Source: Pseudolabrys sp.
Lineage (GTDB): Bacteria; Pseudomonadota; Alphaproteobacteria; Rhizobiales; Xanthobacteraceae
DNA: 6,922 nucleotides
Direction: 5' to 3'
Assembly (NCBI GenBank): GCA_026125925.1
Contig: JAHCKF010000188.1
Location: 1-6,922, forward strand
In this document: positions 5,454 to 6,922 of the stretch, in pieces
Layout: each line of letters opens with the position of its first letter
How positions within the stretch are numbered: position 1 is the first letter of the stretch
The notes under the pieces: generated by a model
What the model was told of the DNA's origin: nothing
Databases searched by the model: none
Seen by the model: the letters and a program-made list of their open reading frames with translations, nothing else
Position numbers and translations under genes: made by a program

Positions 5454-6922
5454 GCCGCGCCTCCGGATTTGCGCGTGAGCTTGCGCGTCAGCGTCGACAG
5501 CGCACCGGCAATGCCCTGCGGGAACGCGAGCACCAGCACGAGGATGATGACGCCGAGCAGCGCGCGCCAGTATTCGGTCTGCCGCATCACCGTGTCCTGC
5601 AACACCGCATAGACCGAGGCGCCGACGACCGGGCCGACCAGCGTCTGGATGCCGCCGAGCAGCACCATGACGAGGCCGTCGATCGAACGGGTGACGCTGA
5701 TCGCTTCGGGCGAGATCGAGCCCTTGGCGAAGGCGAACAGGCCGCCGGCGATGCCGCAGACACAGCCGGCGATGGCGAAGCCGAGCCAATGTATGCGCTT
5801 GACGTCGATGCCGATGGCTTCGGCCCGCAACGGCGAGTCGCGGCCGGCGCGCATGGCATAACCGAACGGCGCGAACAGGAAGCGGCGCAGCAGCAGGATG
5901 GCGATGACGGTGAACGCCAGCGCCAGCAGGAAATAGGCCCAGGATTTATCAAACGGCGCCGCTGGCCAGACGCCGATGACGCCGTTGGAGCCGCCGGTGA
6001 AGCCTTCCCACTGGAACACCAGCGCCCACACGATCTGCGCAAACGCAAGCGTCAGCATGGCGAGGTAGACGCCTGACAGGCGCACCGCGAACCAGCCGAA
6101 CAGCAACGCGCCGAGCAGCGCCACCAGCGGCGCGGTGAACAAAGCGGCGAGCATCGGGAAGCCGGCGAGCTTCATCAGCAGCGCGGCGGCATAGGCCCCC
6201 AAGCCGAAATAGGCGGCGTGGCCGAAGGAGTGCATGCCGCCGGGGCCCATGATGAAATGCAGCGACGTGGCGAAGATCACCGCGATCAGCACATCTGTGC
6301 CGAGCACGAGCAAATACGGCGAGGTCTGCGCCAGCAGCGGCAGCGCCAGCAGCAGCGCGAGGATGACGGCGCCGAGCACCTTGAGCAGCGGCGTCGCCGG
6401 GCGGATCGGGTCTTCCGGCTCGGCGATCGAACGTACGACGCCCTGCGGCTTGCCGAGCAGGCCGTAAGGTCGCGCGATCAGCACGATCGCCATCACGATG
6501 AATTCGGCGACCAGGGTGAACTTGGAGAAGTTGACGGTGACGAAGCCGAGATCGACGACGCCAATGGCGATGCACAGCGCCTTGACCTCGGCGATGATGA
6601 TGGCGGCGAGATAGGCGCCGGTGATCGAACCCATGCCGCCGACCACGACGACAACGAAGGCGTCGCCGATGACCGCGAGATCGGTCGCGAGATTAGCCGG
6701 CTCCCGCGCCACCTGGAGCGCGCCGCCGAGCCCGGCCAGCATGGCACCGAGCGCAAACACCGAGGTAAACAATACCGCCTGATTGACGCCAAGCGCGCCA
6801 ACCATCTCGCGGTCCTGTGTCGCGGCGCGCATCAGCCGGCCGAAGCGGGTCTTCGCCAGCGCGAAGTGCAGGATGAGCAAGGCCGCCGGCGCGATGACAA
6901 TGAGGAACAGATCGTAGCTCGG
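5450..6922 (-). CDS. Fused LivH-LivM permease of the ABC importer (partial, N-terminus beyond the window)
   Basis: The frame runs open from the right edge to the TGA at 5450 and gives 490 visible residues. Residues 1 to about 158 are the C-terminal half of a LivH-type permease: membrane helices plus the cytoplasmic coupling segment TRFGRLMRAATQDREMVGALGVN region at 25-47, VVVVVGGMGSITGAYLAA at 90-106, and the LivH ending IVMAIVLIARPYGLLG at 142-157. A hydrophilic linker (about 158-178) leads without a stop into a complete LivM-type permease: MGPGGMHSFGHAAYFGLGAY at 225-244, the coupling loop around APFGYAMRAGRDSPLRAEAIG at 351-371, and VMVLLGGIQTLVGPVVGA at 418-435. LivH and LivM are usually separate genes; here they form one polypeptide for the inner-membrane channel. 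The TTG at 6880 is an internal Leu, not a start, since family-like hydrophobic sequence (PSYDLFLIVIAPAA) continues upstream of it. It is coupled to livG by an ATGA overlap. Substrate unknown. Confidence 0.93.
   Translation of the reverse strand, partial: PSYDLFLIVIAPAALLILHFALAKTRFGRLMRAATQDREMVGALGVNQAVLFTSVFALGAMLAGLGGALQVAREPANLATDLAVIGDAFVVVVVGGMGSITGAYLAAIIIAEVKALCIAIGVVDLGFVTVNFSKFTLVAEFIVMAIVLIARPYGLLGKPQGVVRSIAEPEDPIRPATPLLKVLGAVILALLLALPLLAQTSPYLLVLGTDVLIAVIFATSLHFIMGPGGMHSFGHAAYFGLGAYAAALLMKLAGFPMLAALFTAPLVALLGALLFGWFAVRLSGVYLAMLTLAFAQIVWALVFQWEGFTGGSNGVIGVWPAAPFDKSWAYFLLALAFTVIAILLLRRFLFAPFGYAMRAGRDSPLRAEAIGIDVKRIHWLGFAIAGCVCGIAGGLFAFAKGSISPEAISVTRSIDGLVMVLLGGIQTLVGPVVGASVYAVLQDTVMRQTEYWRALLGVIILVLVLAFPQGIAGALSTLTRKLTRKSGGAA
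5460..5464 (-). promoter_or_regulatory. Shine-Dalgarno site of livG, inside the end of the permease gene
   Basis: GGAGG on the minus strand is 6 bases from ATG 5453. It supports this start over the longer open frame that extends upstream to 5789. Confidence 0.75.

Noticed and set aside
4845..5612. A 255-codon plus-strand frame opposite livG
   Set aside because: It is the antisense shadow of livG with no domain and skewed Arg/Ala/His composition.
5454..5789. A 112-codon N-terminal extension of LivG
   Set aside because: It overlaps the permease gene in another frame, has Arg-rich shadow composition, and the family N-terminus begins exactly at ATG 5453 with a good ribosome binding site.
6878..6880. 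TTG as the start of the permease
   Set aside because: The frame stays open to the window edge with hydrophobic, family-like sequence, and starting here would cut a LivH domain in half. The TTG is an internal leucine codon.
1..6922. CRISPR array, tRNA, rRNA, insertion sequence or phage genes
   Set aside because: No regularly spaced repeats, no tRNA-like cloverleaf, no transposase or integrase motifs and no phage-like proteins were seen on either strand.

Overview
The window is GC-rich, compactly coded bacterial DNA. The gene families, the high-GC codon use (most third positions G or C) and two kinds of short palindromic intergenic repeat suggest an alphaproteobacterium of the order Hyphomicrobiales, probably Bradyrhizobium/Rhodopseudomonas-like or a related Xanthobacteraceae. 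The lineage is an inference from pattern recognition, not from a marker gene.

Left half, plus strand (1-3227): an 85-base leader carries a C-rich/G-rich hairpin repeat. It is followed by a molybdenum hydroxylase large subunit of the CoxL/xanthine dehydrogenase family (86-2356). After a 34-base gap with a strong Shine-Dalgarno sequence comes an amidohydrolase resembling 2-pyrone-4,6-dicarboxylate lactonase (2391-3227). The two genes look like one transcription unit for an oxidative, possibly aromatic or heterocyclic, catabolic step. The FAD and 2Fe-2S subunits that normally accompany the large subunit are not in the window.

Middle (3228-3384): the two gene sets converge on a 157-base spacer filled by a long imperfect inverted repeat (about 3235-3350), which could fold on either strand.

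Right half, minus strand (3385-6922, read right to left): a branched-chain amino acid type (HAAT/Liv) ABC importer. In transcription order it holds a fused LivH-LivM permease running off the right edge (490 residues visible), LivG and LivF, each joined to the next by a 4-base ATGA stop/start overlap. A MarR-type regulator follows 108 bases downstream in the same direction. No periplasmic substrate-binding protein is visible; it may lie beyond the right edge.

The simplest reading is an accessory catabolic neighbourhood: an importer for a small organic acid, a MarR regulator that may sense the ligand, and two enzymes transcribed towards them. The shared role is inferred from adjacency only. I see no convincing new biological system. 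The points most worth a second look are the fused permease, the Asp-to-Asn change in the lactonase-like protein, the lone CoxL-like subunit without the CO dehydrogenase cysteine, and the repeats and dyads between genes.
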